Shown piece by piece: positions 24,789 through 33,156 of a DNA stretch of 64,000 nt. This DNA comes from a bacterium (GTDB taxonomy: Bacteria > Myxococcota > UBA727 > JAUIJE01). The translations under genes and the position numbers were made by a program. Positions within the stretch are counted from its first letter, which is position 1, and each line of letters starts with the position of its first letter. The stretch lies in contig JAUIJE010000007.1 of NCBI GenBank assembly GCA_030431455.1, positions 124,001-188,000 of the forward strand, given 5' to 3'. The notes below the pieces were generated by a model. That model was not told where the DNA came from, made no database searches, and saw only the letters and a program-made list of their open reading frames with translations.

Positions 24789-24915
24789 GCCCCGGCGGAT
24801 CCGGCCAAACGCAACTGGCCCGCGCGGTTTTCGGAACCAGTACACGACGTCGTCACAGAGCAGCTGCAACAAAACACGCGGCGCGGGAGAGGTTCATCTC
24901 CCGTGTGCGGGGGTG

Positions 24916-25312
24916 GGGGTGGGCAAGCCCACCCAACTGAGGGCGGGCCTGCGTCCGAAATGGCCACCAGGGCGCGTGTCTTGTCGTCCGCTGCGCGGAC
25001 TCGGGGTGGCAAGCCCACCCCACTGAGGGCGGGCCTGCGTCCGAAAATGGCCACCAGGCCGAGTGTCTTGTCGTCCGCTGCGCGGACGTGGGGTGGCAAG
25101 CCCACCCCACTGAGGACGGGCCTGCGTCCGAAAATGGCCACCAAGGTGAGTGTCTTGTCGTCCGCTGCGCGGACTCGGGGTGGCAAGCCCACCCCACTGA
25201 GGGCGGGCCTGCGTCCGAAAATGGCCACCAAGGTGAGTGTCTTGTCGTCCGCTGCGCGGACTCGGGGGACGCAGGCCCACCCCACTGAGGGCGGGCCTGC
25301 GGCAAAAACCGT
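24916..25312. repeat. Array of five 87-bp tandem repeats with two stem-loops each
   Basis: Units begin at 24916, 25003, 25090, 25177 and 25264 (the last diverged and shortened). Each contains GGGGTGG-caagc-CCACCCC and GTCCGC-tgc-GCGGAC inverted repeats and the shared words gcgggcctgcgtccg and aatggccaccag/a. The period of 87 is 29 codons, so frames on both strands stay open without being genes. The array fills the 606-bp gap between the temptin-like gene and the thiolase gene. The first 125 bp of the gap (24789-24913) hold only a small gggaga/tctccc stem near 24885. Confidence 0.9.
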
Positions 25313-25318
25313 GGCGGA

Positions 25319-25356
25319 TTGACACGCGTGTCAACCCACATTGACATGGATGTCAA
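25319..25356. promoter_or_regulatory. Two palindromic operators 22 bp apart
   Basis: TTGACACGCGTGTCAA at 25319-25334 is a perfect 16-bp palindrome. TTGACATGGATGTCAA at 25341-25356 has perfect 7-bp arms. The shared consensus is TTGACA-N4-TGTCAA, and the centres lie exactly 22 bp (two helical turns) apart. The second overlaps a -35 box. This is what a dimeric repressor, for example of the TetR class, controlling acyl-CoA metabolism could bind; the regulator's identity is not known. Confidence 0.75.
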
Positions 25357-25368
25357 CATCGCTACGAT
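25341..25368 (+). promoter_or_regulatory. Promoter of the thiolase gene
   Basis: Consensus -35 TTGACA (25341-25346), 16-bp spacer and -10 TACGAT (25363-25368), 26 bp before the thiolase ATG. The -35 is embedded in the second palindrome, so operator occupancy would block polymerase. Confidence 0.6.
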
Positions 25369-25394
25369 GGGGGCATCACCCAAAGGAGTCCGCC

Positions 25395-26567
25395 ATGTCC
25401 GAGGCTTTCATCATCGATTGTGTCCGCACCGCCCGGGGCAAAAAGAAGGGCGGCGTGTTCAACGACACCCACCCGATGAATCTCGGGGCCCACGTCATCG
25501 CGCAGCTGACGTCCCGCCTGGACGTGCCCGGCGAGAAGGTCGACGACGTGATCATGGGGTGCGTGACCCAGCTCGGCGAGCAGGGCTTCAACATCGCGCG
25601 CGGCGCGGTGCTCGCCGCGGGTTTGCCGATCACTGTGCCCGGCGTGACCATCAACCGGTTCTGCGGCAGCGGGCAGCAGGCGGTGCACTTCGCCGCGCAA
25701 GCGGTGCAATCGGGGGCCATGGGCCTGGTCTATGCCGGCGGCGTGGAGAGCATGAGCCGGGTGGCGATGGGCTCGGACGCGATGGGCACCAGCGACCGCA
25801 ATACCCAAGGGCCGGCTTCCGACCGCCTGCAGGAGCGCTTCCCCGGCCTGGTGCCGCAAGGGGTGTCCGCGGAGATGGTGGCGGAGAAGTGGGGCGTGAC
25901 CCGCGCGGAGTGCGACGCGTTTGCCCTCGAGAGCCAGCGGCGCGGGGCGGCGGCCAAAGAGCGGGGGAGTTTCAGCAATGAAATTGTCCCCATGGAGGTC
26001 ACGCTCAACGGCGAGACCAAAGTCGCCGACCACGACGAGCACCTCCGGCCACAGACCACGCTGGAGGCGTTGGCCGGGCTGCCCGCGGTGTTCAAAGAAA
26101 ATGGCGTGGTCACCGCCGGCAATGCCTCTGGAATCGTGGACGGCGCGTCGATGGTGGCGGTGGCCAACGCCGAGACGGTCAAGGCCTTGGGGCTCACCCC
26201 CCGCGCGCGCATCAAGACCATGAAGGTCACCGGCACCGACCCGGTGTTGATGCTCTCGGGCCCCATCCCCGCCACCCGCATGGCCCTCGAGGCCGCGGGC
26301 ATGGACAAGGGCGACGTCGACCTGTTCGAGGTCAACGAGGCGTTCGCGTCGGTCCCGCTCGCGTTCATGAAGGACCTCGGCATTCCCCACGACAAGGTCA
26401 ACGTGAACGGCGGGGCCATCGCGCTCGGTCATCCCCTCGGCGCCACCGGTGGCATCTTGTTCGGCACCCTGCTCAACGAGCTCGAGCGCCAAGACAAGCA
26501 GGTCGGCCTGGTCACGATGTGCATCGGCTACGGCATGGGCACCGCGACCATCATCGAACGGGTCTGA
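25395..26567 (+). CDS. Acetyl-CoA C-acyltransferase (thiolase)
   Basis: 390 aa thiolase, catalysing reversible thiolytic cleavage or condensation of acyl-CoAs (beta-oxidation or acetoacetyl-CoA synthesis). Active-site cysteine in [15 protein letters not shown] (about residue 90), catalytic His in [14 protein letters not shown] (about 350) and second Cys in [11 protein letters not shown] near the C-terminus. AAAGGAG precedes the ATG at 25395; earlier in-frame starts fall inside the promoter and are rejected. FadA-type and AtoB-type roles cannot be separated by eye. Regulation through the paired operators upstream is likely. Confidence 0.94.
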   Translation: MSEAFIIDCVRTARGKKKGGVFNDTHPMNLGAHVIAQLTSRLDVPGEKVDDVIMGCVTQLGEQGFNIARGAVLAAGLPITVPGVTINRFCGSGQQAVHFAAQAVQSGAMGLVYAGGVESMSRVAMGSDAMGTSDRNTQGPASDRLQERFPGLVPQGVSAEMVAEKWGVTRAECDAFALESQRRGAAAKERGSFSNEIVPMEVTLNGETKVADHDEHLRPQTTLEALAGLPAVFKENGVVTAGNASGIVDGASMVAVANAETVKALGLTPRARIKTMKVTGTDPVLMLSGPIPATRMALEAAGMDKGDVDLFEVNEAFASVPLAFMKDLGIPHDKVNVNGGAIALGHPLGATGGILFGTLLNELERQDKQVGLVTMCIGYGMGTATIIERV

Positions 26568-26590
26568 GCCAGACGTGATATTCCGCTCGG

Positions 26591-28096
26591 GTGTCGCTTC
26601 TCGACGACGCCCAGGCGGTGGCGAACGCGCTCGAGGCCCGTTTCGGCGGTGCCTTCGGGGTGTTTGATCGCAGCGGGGGCGGGCGCACGGTCCGCCGCAA
26701 GGCCGGCGACCGCCGGTTTGGGCCGGAGGTGGACCTGACCGCGGCCGGTCTTGCGCTGACCGTGGCCACCCCGGTGGTGCGCTGGCCGGCGTGGGGCCTG
26801 GGGCGCGGAAGCGAGGTCCTCGACGAGCAACGCGTCGACGTGACCGGCGGGCGCGCGCGGGTGCGGCTCTATTGCAACGACGCGCGGCTCGACGTGCACA
26901 CCGTCGAGGGCTGGTGGAAAGACCCGCGGCTCGCCGCCTGGCGGGGCGCGCTGGTCAAGTCACATTGGGAGGGGGCCACGTTGCGGTGCCAGCTCTCGCG
27001 GGCGGACGCGGCAGGGCCCGCCCGCGAGCAGCTGGACGCGACCTTGCTGTTTGTGGACCGGGTGCTCGGGGCGTACACGCACGAGGCGGACGGGGAGGGC
27101 CCCCCGCTGCTCGTCGTCGGGCCGGCGGCCGCGTGGCCCGAAGCCGGGGGTGCGTCGGCGGTGCGGCCGGTGGCGTCGGCCCGAGACGAACGGTACGCGC
27201 GCCACTGGGTCGAGGTCGACCTGCTCACCGCGGGCACCTGGGCGGGGGTCGTGACCACCACCGAGCGACGGGTGTGGTGTTCGCTGGCCATGCCCCCGGT
27301 GGCCGGTCACTTGCGGCTCGAGAGCCAACGGGGGTTGTCGGGGGCGTGGGCGTCGCTGTTCGAAGACATCCTGCGCGACCCGCCGCTCGATGACGCCTAC
27401 GTCGTGGCCGAGGAAGGCGGGGCCCGGGTGGGGTGGGCGCGGGCGGTGCAAGCTGAGCTGCTCGCGTTGGCCCGCGACGGCGTGCAGCTTCATTGGTCGC
27501 GGGCGGCGCTGCGGATCGTGCTCGACGTGGCGCGGCCGGGCATGGCCTTCGAGAGCGTGGGGCGCGTCTTTCGGTTGTGGGCGCGCTTGCTCACGATCGT
27601 GACCACCCCCCGGCAGCGGCTGCTCACCGAGGCGCTCGACGACCCCATCGCCCAGGCGCAGCTGGAGACGGTCGCGGCGCCGTACGGCGGGGCGGTGTAC
27701 GCGCGCGGGAACGAGCTGGTGGCGCGGGTTCACCTCGGCGGGGTCGTCGACGACGCGCTGCAGGGCTGGTTGCGCTGGGACGGGCGCCGGCTGTTGCTGG
27801 CGGCGTCGATCCCGTACACGGGGAACGAGCTGCGCTTGTCGCCCCGCGGACAGGTGCCGGACGCGCCGGGCGGGTTGGCCGAGTTGTTCGTCGTCGAGGG
27901 ACGGGGCGCGTTGCCCGCCGCCGACCACGTGGGGCTGTGGGCGGCGGTGGCCCGGGCGAAAGCAACCGTGGTGGTGCGCGACGGCAACTTGCTCGTTCGC
28001 TATGCTCCATTGTCCTCCGGCAAACTCGCCGAGCGGGCCGCGCCGGGGCTGCAGTTGTGGGGTCAGGTCGCGCGGGCCCTGGTGGGCCTTTGTTGA
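26591..28096 (+). CDS. Protein of unknown family with internal repeats, paralogue of its neighbour
   Basis: 501 aa from a GTG start, soluble, Trp/Arg/Leu-rich, with no signal peptide. No known family recognised. A module of the form (V/A)xGxLRL-x3-RG-x6-W-x-SLFEDxLxDPxLDDAxVV occurs at about residues 235-275 and matches the next gene's product (GRLQLLPQRG ... SLFENTLGDPALDEAFVV). A second copy of its first half lies near 380-415 (ARVHLGGVVDDAL ... LRLSPRG), so the protein is internally repetitive. It lies 23 bp after the thiolase and probably shares its transcript. Confidence 0.65.
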   Translation: MSLLDDAQAVANALEARFGGAFGVFDRSGGGRTVRRKAGDRRFGPEVDLTAAGLALTVATPVVRWPAWGLGRGSEVLDEQRVDVTGGRARVRLYCNDARLDVHTVEGWWKDPRLAAWRGALVKSHWEGATLRCQLSRADAAGPAREQLDATLLFVDRVLGAYTHEADGEGPPLLVVGPAAAWPEAGGASAVRPVASARDERYARHWVEVDLLTAGTWAGVVTTTERRVWCSLAMPPVAGHLRLESQRGLSGAWASLFEDILRDPPLDDAYVVAEEGGARVGWARAVQAELLALARDGVQLHWSRAALRIVLDVARPGMAFESVGRVFRLWARLLTIVTTPRQRLLTEALDDPIAQAQLETVAAPYGGAVYARGNELVARVHLGGVVDDALQGWLRWDGRRLLLAASIPYTGNELRLSPRGQVPDAPGGLAELFVVEGRGALPAADHVGLWAAVARAKATVVVRDGNLLVRYAPLSSGKLAERAAPGLQLWGQVARALVGLC

Positions 28097-28106
28097 CGAG
28101 GACGTG

Positions 28107-29165
28107 ATGAAATCTCCCGCCATCGCCGATGACTACCTTCACGCGGCCCGGGCCGCGATGGTCGAGATCTTCGGCGGGGATTTTGTGGTCCGCGGGCGCC
28201 AGGTCGAACGCCCCCGGGGGCGGCCCGGCGCGGACCACGGGCCCACGCTGCGGGTGCGCGACGAGGTGCCCGCGACGTTGGCGCTGGGGTTGGCGATGCC
28301 GTTTTCGCCCGCCGAGCCCACCTGGGTGCAGCAGCTCGCCGACGACGTCGAGCGGGTCCGCTACACCCGGACGATGGCGTTCGATCAGGGTCCGGACTTC
28401 GCCCTCCGGGCGCGCTGGCTGGAGCTCGGGCCGCTCCGCCGGTTGTTGGCCCAGGTCCCGGGCCGAACCGCGCTGCTCGAGGCCACGTGGGACGGGTGGC
28501 GGCTCCAGGCCCGGTTCAAGTTCCTGCCCGCGATGCCGCCGTTCGAGGTGTGGCGCACGGCGGTCGCCCTGCGGGCGGGCTTGGTCGCGGCGCTGCCCGC
28601 CGACTTGCGGCAACGGGTGGAGCGCCCGGGGGGCCGGGTCGACGCGGTGCAGATCGAGGACAGCGCACGGGCGTGGCTGGACGATCGGCTCGGGCCGTAC
28701 AATGGCATTGTTGAGCGCACCGTTCGCGGGGTGGAGGGGCGTGTCCACCTCGGGGGGCTCGTCGACGAGGCGTTCACCGGGGAAGTGCGGCTGACCCCAC
28801 AGACGGTGTCGCTGCGCGCGCTGTTGCCGCCCACCGCGGGCCGTTTGCAGCTGCTGCCCCAGCGCGGGTGGCGGGCGCGGTGGTTGAGCCTGTTCGAAAA
28901 CACCTTGGGCGATCCCGCCCTCGACGAGGCCTTCGTGGTGACCCGCCACGGGGACGACAAGCCACGCTGGGCCGGCCGGGTGCGGCCGCTGCTGCTCCGC
29001 CTGGCCGCGCTCGGGGCGCAGATCGACTGGGACGAGGACGTGCTTCACGTGGCGTTCGGGGACGTCGCCGGCGCCGCCCGCGGGGACGCGGTGGACGGGG
29101 GCTTGGCCCTCTGGGCGGGGCTGTGCGCATCCCTTTGTGGTCTGGGCGGGGAGGATCCGGTTTGA
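28107..29165 (+). CDS. Protein of unknown family, paralogue of the preceding gene
   Basis: 352 aa. The ATG at 28107 follows the previous stop by 10 bp with GAGG upstream. The C-terminal half (about 205-350) aligns with the preceding protein: GRVHLGGLVDEAF, LQLLPQRGWRARWLSLFEN, GDPALDEAFVV, then LAALGAQIDWDEDVLHVAF against LARDGVQLHWSRAALRIVL. The N-terminal half begins DDYLHAARAAMVEIFGGDF, comparable to the other protein's ALEARFGGAFGVF. There is no signal peptide, membrane segment or known catalytic motif. A tandem duplication with later divergence is the simplest origin. Confidence 0.65.
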   Translation: MKSPAIADDYLHAARAAMVEIFGGDFVVRGRQVERPRGRPGADHGPTLRVRDEVPATLALGLAMPFSPAEPTWVQQLADDVERVRYTRTMAFDQGPDFALRARWLELGPLRRLLAQVPGRTALLEATWDGWRLQARFKFLPAMPPFEVWRTAVALRAGLVAALPADLRQRVERPGGRVDAVQIEDSARAWLDDRLGPYNGIVERTVRGVEGRVHLGGLVDEAFTGEVRLTPQTVSLRALLPPTAGRLQLLPQRGWRARWLSLFENTLGDPALDEAFVVTRHGDDKPRWAGRVRPLLLRLAALGAQIDWDEDVLHVAFGDVAGAARGDAVDGGLALWAGLCASLCGLGGEDPV

Positions 29166-29204
29166 ACATCGAAACCGCGTCGGGGCCTGTGTAAGCTTCC
29201 GCCC

Positions 29205-31856
29205 ATGAGACGTGGGATGCGGAGCGTGGTGGTGGCGGCCAGCTTGATGCTTGGCGGTTTGCAGGTGACGTGGGCGGACCCGGGCTGGGCCCAAGGCTCG
29301 GACGGGCGCGCCCTGCTCGATCAGGGCAAGGCGGCGTACAAGGCGGGGGCGTACGACAAGGCGGCCACGTTGTTCGACCAGGCGTACGCGGCGGACAAGT
29401 CGTTGGTGCAGGCGCTGTACAACAAGGCGTTCGCCCTCCGCAAAACGAAGGCGTACCCCGCGGCCCGCGACGCCTACCGGGCGTACCTGCGCGCGGTGCC
29501 CGGCGACAAAGACGGATTGTTTGGCCTCGCCGAGACCGAGCGGCTCCTGGGCAACGCGGGCGAAGCCAGTCGGCTGTTCGCCGACTACATCGAAAAAGAG
29601 GACCGAAGCGACAAGGCCAAATACGTCGATTACGCCAAGCGGCGCGTGGCCGAGCTCGGGGCCGCGGCCCCGGCGAAGCCCGCGGCCCCCGCGCCACCGG
29701 CGGCCGCGGCGCCGGCGTCGGGTGAGTCGGTGGGCGCGCTCCTCGAGCGGGGCAAAGAAGAATACAAGCGCAAAGAGTTCAAAAAAAGTGCAGAGACATT
29801 TGCGCAGGCCGCGGCCCAAGACCCCAAGAACAAAGAGGCGCTCTACCGCCGCGCCCTGAGCCTGCGCAAGGCCAAGGACTACCCGGCCGCGATCAAAGCG
29901 TACGGGGCTTTTCGCCAAGAGGACCCGAACGACCTCGATGGGTTGTTTGGCCTGGCCGAGACCTACCGGCTCAACGGAGACAACGACCTCGCCCAGCAGC
30001 TGTTTGGCCAGTACGTCAAGGTCGAGCAGCGCCCGGACCGGGCCAAATACCGCGCCTACGCCGAGCGCCAGATCGCCAAGCTCAAGGACGCTCCCCCGAC
30101 GACCGCCGCCGCCCCCGCGCCGGCCGCGGCGACCACTGGCGCCCCCAAAGTGTCTGCATCCGCCATCGCCGCGTCCGCCCGCCGCATCGCCGAGGGGGAC
30201 GCGCTGATGAAGCAGAAGAAGTACAAAGAGGCCGCGGCGATGTACGCGGCCGCCCATGACAAAAACCCCACCGAGCCCCTCGCGCTGTACCGCCGGGCCC
30301 TGGCCTTGCGCAAAGCCGGGGACCTCGCGGGGGCGAAGGCCGCCTACGAAGCGTTCCGACGAGAACGCCCCGACGACATCGACGCCCTCTATGGCCTGGC
30401 CAAGACCGAGGCCGCGCTGGGGAACAGCGCCGCCGCGCGCGCCCTCTACCAACAATACGTCGCGCAGGAAAAACGCGAGAGCGAACAAAAGTACGTCGAC
30501 AAAGCCAAGGCTTGGCTCGCCGATCACGGGGGCGGCACCGCGGGCGAAAAGACCGCCGCGGCCCCCTCCGCGGCCCCCCCCGCGGCCGACAAGCCCGCGG
30601 CGACCGAAGCGCCGCCCCCCGCCGCGGCCGACAAGCCGCCGGTCAAGGTCTCGGCCCAGGACCGCCGCCGGGCTGAGCAGCTCGCCACCAAAGCCAAGAT
30701 CGCCTACGGCCAAAAGAAGTTTGGCAAGGCCGCGGACCTCTACCGCGACGCCCACAAACTCGATCCCAATCGTGACAAGCTGCTGTACCGCCGGGCCCTG
30801 GCGTTGCGCAAAGCCGGTGATCACGAGGGGGCCAAAGGCGCCTACGAGGCGTACCTGGCCGCGGTCCCCGACGACGTGGACGCCCTGTACGGCCTCGCCA
30901 CCACCTACAAGCTGCTCGACGACACCGACAACGCCCGCCGCTATTTTGCCCTCTACGCGGACAAAGAGACGCGCCCCAGCGAGCAGCGCTACGTCGACAA
31001 GGCCAAGGCCTACCTGGCCGAGACCGCCCCCGCCGAGGGCGCGATGCCCTCGACCCTCGACGTCGCGGATGTGCCGCCCGCCCCCGCGGCCCACGCCGAC
31101 GGCAGCGACGAGCGGCTCGCCCGGCACGTGATCGAGCCGCACCCCGAGGCCGGCCCGCAACCCGGCCACGTCGCCCCCCACGCCCGCATCTTGTCCGTCG
31201 ACGCCTTGTTGCGCGACGGCACCCGGGCCCTCGACGCCGACCCCGCGGTCGCGGCCGAACACGCGATGCTCGCCACCACCCTCGAGCCCGCCGACCCCCG
31301 CGGCCATCTCTTGCTCGGCCGGGCCTACGACGCCCAGGGGTATAAAAAGGACGCCGAGGCCGCCTACACCCGCGCCTCCCAGCTCGGATTGGACAAAGAC
31401 ATTGGGCGCGCCGCCCGCGCGATGATCACCGACGGCGGCCCCCGGCCAGGCCGCGGCCGGGCCAAGGCCCCCCCGGTGTCCGAGCGCAGCCAGGCCCGGG
31501 CCAATGGCCTCGCCACCACCGCCCAAGAGCTCGTGGGGCAGGGCGATCTCGCCGGCGCCCAGGAGACCTACCTGGCCGCCCTCGACGAGGACCCCAAGCA
31601 GTACGACGCGTTGCTCGGCCTCGCCGAGCTCCACATGCTGTCCCGCAGCCACGTCAAAGCCATCGCCGCCTACCGGCGTGCGCTGGCCGCCGCCCCCGAC
31701 CACGCCGCGCCGCTGTTTGGGTTGGCCCAGGCGTTCGAGCGCATCGGCAACCAACGCCAGGCGCTGCACCACTACAAGCTGTACCGCCAAAGCACCGCCG
31801 AAGACCGCGACCCCGAAAAGGCGCAGCTCGCCTGGCGCCGGCTCGAGGGGCTGTGA
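29205..31856 (+). CDS. Large secreted TPR-repeat protein
   Basis: 883 aa. N-terminal signal-like segment (SVVVAASLMLGGLQVTWA). Four long homologous blocks (about residues 30-150, 178-292, 330-448 and 490-610) each carry three tetratricopeptide-like helical pairs. Typical words are GKAAYKAGAYDKAATLF, ALYNKAFALRKTKAYPAARDAY and LFGLAETERLLGN. They are joined by Ala/Pro linkers. A last TPR region spans about 670-880. TPRs are protein-interaction scaffolds; periplasmic placement is inferred from the signal. The modular duplication is clear at protein and DNA level. It lies 39 bp after the unknown paralogue pair. Confidence 0.85.
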   Translation: MRRGMRSVVVAASLMLGGLQVTWADPGWAQGSDGRALLDQGKAAYKAGAYDKAATLFDQAYAADKSLVQALYNKAFALRKTKAYPAARDAYRAYLRAVPGDKDGLFGLAETERLLGNAGEASRLFADYIEKEDRSDKAKYVDYAKRRVAELGAAAPAKPAAPAPPAAAAPASGESVGALLERGKEEYKRKEFKKSAETFAQAAAQDPKNKEALYRRALSLRKAKDYPAAIKAYGAFRQEDPNDLDGLFGLAETYRLNGDNDLAQQLFGQYVKVEQRPDRAKYRAYAERQIAKLKDAPPTTAAAPAPAAATTGAPKVSASAIAASARRIAEGDALMKQKKYKEAAAMYAAAHDKNPTEPLALYRRALALRKAGDLAGAKAAYEAFRRERPDDIDALYGLAKTEAALGNSAAARALYQQYVAQEKRESEQKYVDKAKAWLADHGGGTAGEKTAAAPSAAPPAADKPAATEAPPPAAADKPPVKVSAQDRRRAEQLATKAKIAYGQKKFGKAADLYRDAHKLDPNRDKLLYRRALALRKAGDHEGAKGAYEAYLAAVPDDVDALYGLATTYKLLDDTDNARRYFALYADKETRPSEQRYVDKAKAYLAETAPAEGAMPSTLDVADVPPAPAAHADGSDERLARHVIEPHPEAGPQPGHVAPHARILSVDALLRDGTRALDADPAVAAEHAMLATTLEPADPRGHLLLGRAYDAQGYKKDAEAAYTRASQLGLDKDIGRAARAMITDGGPRPGRGRAKAPPVSERSQARANGLATTAQELVGQGDLAGAQETYLAALDEDPKQYDALLGLAELHMLSRSHVKAIAAYRRALAAAPDHAAPLFGLAQAFERIGNQRQALHHYKLYRQSTAEDRDPEKAQLAWRRLEGL

Positions 31857-31906
31857 TCGCGCGGCTCGTGGATGCACCGGCCGCGCTTTTGCGGTAAGCC
31901 GTGCCC

Positions 31907-32383
31907 ATGTGGCGTGCGTGGTTTGTCTCGGCGGGTGTGGCGGTGGTTGTGGCCGGGGCCACCGGGTGTGGTCCCCAATGCCGTGACATCCAGACAACCC
32001 CGTTGAATCTCACCTGTGAGTCGCCGCCCTTGTTCACCGGCGAAGCGCACTTCGATTCGCCCGCGACCTACGAGACGTTTTTGTCCCAACAATGTCTCTA
32101 CACCGCCGGCGATGACGCGGTGCAAGCGCGCATCGACGACGTCAACTTCGACGAGGAAGCGGTGTTTGTGGCCGTGGGGCCCGCGGCGCTCGACAACTCC
32201 CGGTGTCTCGAGACGCGCACCCTCGACAAGGCCCAGGTGTGCACCGATGGGTTGAAGGTCTACTTCGCCGACGTGTTTCAGCGCGCCGACGACGGCTGCC
32301 CGGGCCCCCGCTGGACGGTGGCGTTTTCGTTGCTGCGCGAAGACCTCAGGGCCGCGCTCGAAGCCGGCGACAGCGCCCCTTAG
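31907..32383 (+). CDS. Small Cys-containing lipoprotein
   Basis: 158 aa from the ATG at 31907 (a GTG two codons earlier is equally possible). The signal peptide ends in AGATGC, a usable lipobox. The mature protein has six further cysteines and no known motif. It is convergent with the oxidoreductase gene, with their stops overlapping by 4 bp. Function unknown. Confidence 0.65.
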   Translation: MWRAWFVSAGVAVVVAGATGCGPQCRDIQTTPLNLTCESPPLFTGEAHFDSPATYETFLSQQCLYTAGDDAVQARIDDVNFDEEAVFVAVGPAALDNSRCLETRTLDKAQVCTDGLKVYFADVFQRADDGCPGPRWTVAFSLLREDLRAALEAGDSAP

Positions 32384-33054
32384 GGGTTCGCCGGGGACAA
32401 CGCGGGCACGCCGGGGGCGTGTCGCGCGGTCACCCGCCGGGCATCCTCGCGCGCCGCGCGCTCGACGGTGGCAAAGATTTTGGTCGCGCGCGCTGGGTCG
32501 ACGTGATCGGCGTTGCCAAATGCAGTGACATGGACGGGGGCCATCCCGCAAAACCCCAGCGTGCCCCGCGCCACCTGACGCCGCGCGCTCCGGTGGTAGA
32601 CGAGGGTGTCGTACCAGAGCGGCGCCCCCATGGTGGTGAGCACGCGGGCGCTGCGACCGGTCAGACCGCCCACCGGCAGCCCATGCTTGCCATAGCGAAA
32701 GGCCCAGCCGGGCAAGAGCACCCGATCGAAGAGGCCCTTGAGCGGGCCGGGCACGCTCGCCCACCATGTCGGGTGCACGACGACGAGATGGGCGGCGGCG
32801 GCGAGGGCGTCGCGCACCCGGACCAGGTCGGGCTCGAGCGGTTGGTCGCCGCGGTAGGCGACGTGCAGCGCCGGGTCGAACGACAGGTCCGCCACCCGGA
32901 TGACCTCGGTGGGCAGACCAGCGGTCTCGGCCGCCTGCGCGTACCGCAGCGCGAGGTGGTGGTTGAGGCTGTCCTCTTGGGGGTGGGCGCTCAGCACGAG
33001 CGCGCGTGCGGACGAGGGAGCGGGGGGAAACGTGCGGCGGGTGGGGTCGGTCAT
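32380..33054 (-). CDS. NAD(P)H-dependent flavin oxidoreductase (flavodoxin_2/NQO1-like)
   Basis: 224 aa. Flavodoxin-like fold: RALVLSAHPQEDSLNHHLA at the N-terminus binds FMN/FAD phosphate. Family motifs HPTWWASVPGPLKGLFDRVLLPGWAF and LTTMGAPLWYDTLVYH follow. Such proteins carry out two-electron reduction of quinones or nitro compounds. The ATG at 33054 is divergent from a LysR regulator 102 bp away, the classic layout of a quinone- or electrophile-inducible reductase with its own activator. The physiological substrate is not evident. Confidence 0.88.
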   Translation of the reverse strand: MTDPTRRTFPPAPSSARALVLSAHPQEDSLNHHLALRYAQAAETAGLPTEVIRVADLSFDPALHVAYRGDQPLEPDLVRVRDALAAAAHLVVVHPTWWASVPGPLKGLFDRVLLPGWAFRYGKHGLPVGGLTGRSARVLTTMGAPLWYDTLVYHRSARRQVARGTLGFCGMAPVHVTAFGNADHVDPARATKIFATVERAAREDARRVTARHAPGVPALSPANP

Positions 33055-33102
33055 GGCGGCTCCAGTGAGGGTGGTCCGTGCACTGTCACCATTCCGAAGA
33101 TG

Positions 33103-33118
33103 ACGGGAAAGTGCCCGT
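33103..33118. promoter_or_regulatory. Candidate LysR-type binding site
   Basis: ACGGG-N6-CCCGT dyad at 33103-33118 in the 102-bp divergent region between the oxidoreductase and LysR genes. It is flanked by direct repeats ttccgaa at 33092-33098 and 33134-33140 (42 bp, four turns apart). Placement fits an autoregulatory LysR region. Confidence 0.4.
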
Positions 33119-33156
33119 TTCTGCCACATGGCGTTCCGAAAACGGTACGATGCGGG

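Noticed and set aside
24916-25312. CRISPR array
   Set aside because: The units are contiguous 87-bp repeats without unique spacers, are too long for CRISPR repeats, and no cas genes are nearby.
24743-25383. Protein-coding frames running through the 87-bp repeats on both strands
   Set aside because: They persist only because the period is a multiple of three; no ribosome-binding site, no start consistent with a protein, and conservation is in DNA hairpins rather than one frame.
27624-31997. A 1,457-codon open frame on the minus strand opposite the unknown paralogues and the TPR gene
   Set aside because: High-G+C genes leave long open antisense frames. This one is Arg/Gly/Ala/His-rich low complexity with no domain, while the plus-strand proteins have clear repeats, signal peptide and ribosome-binding sites.
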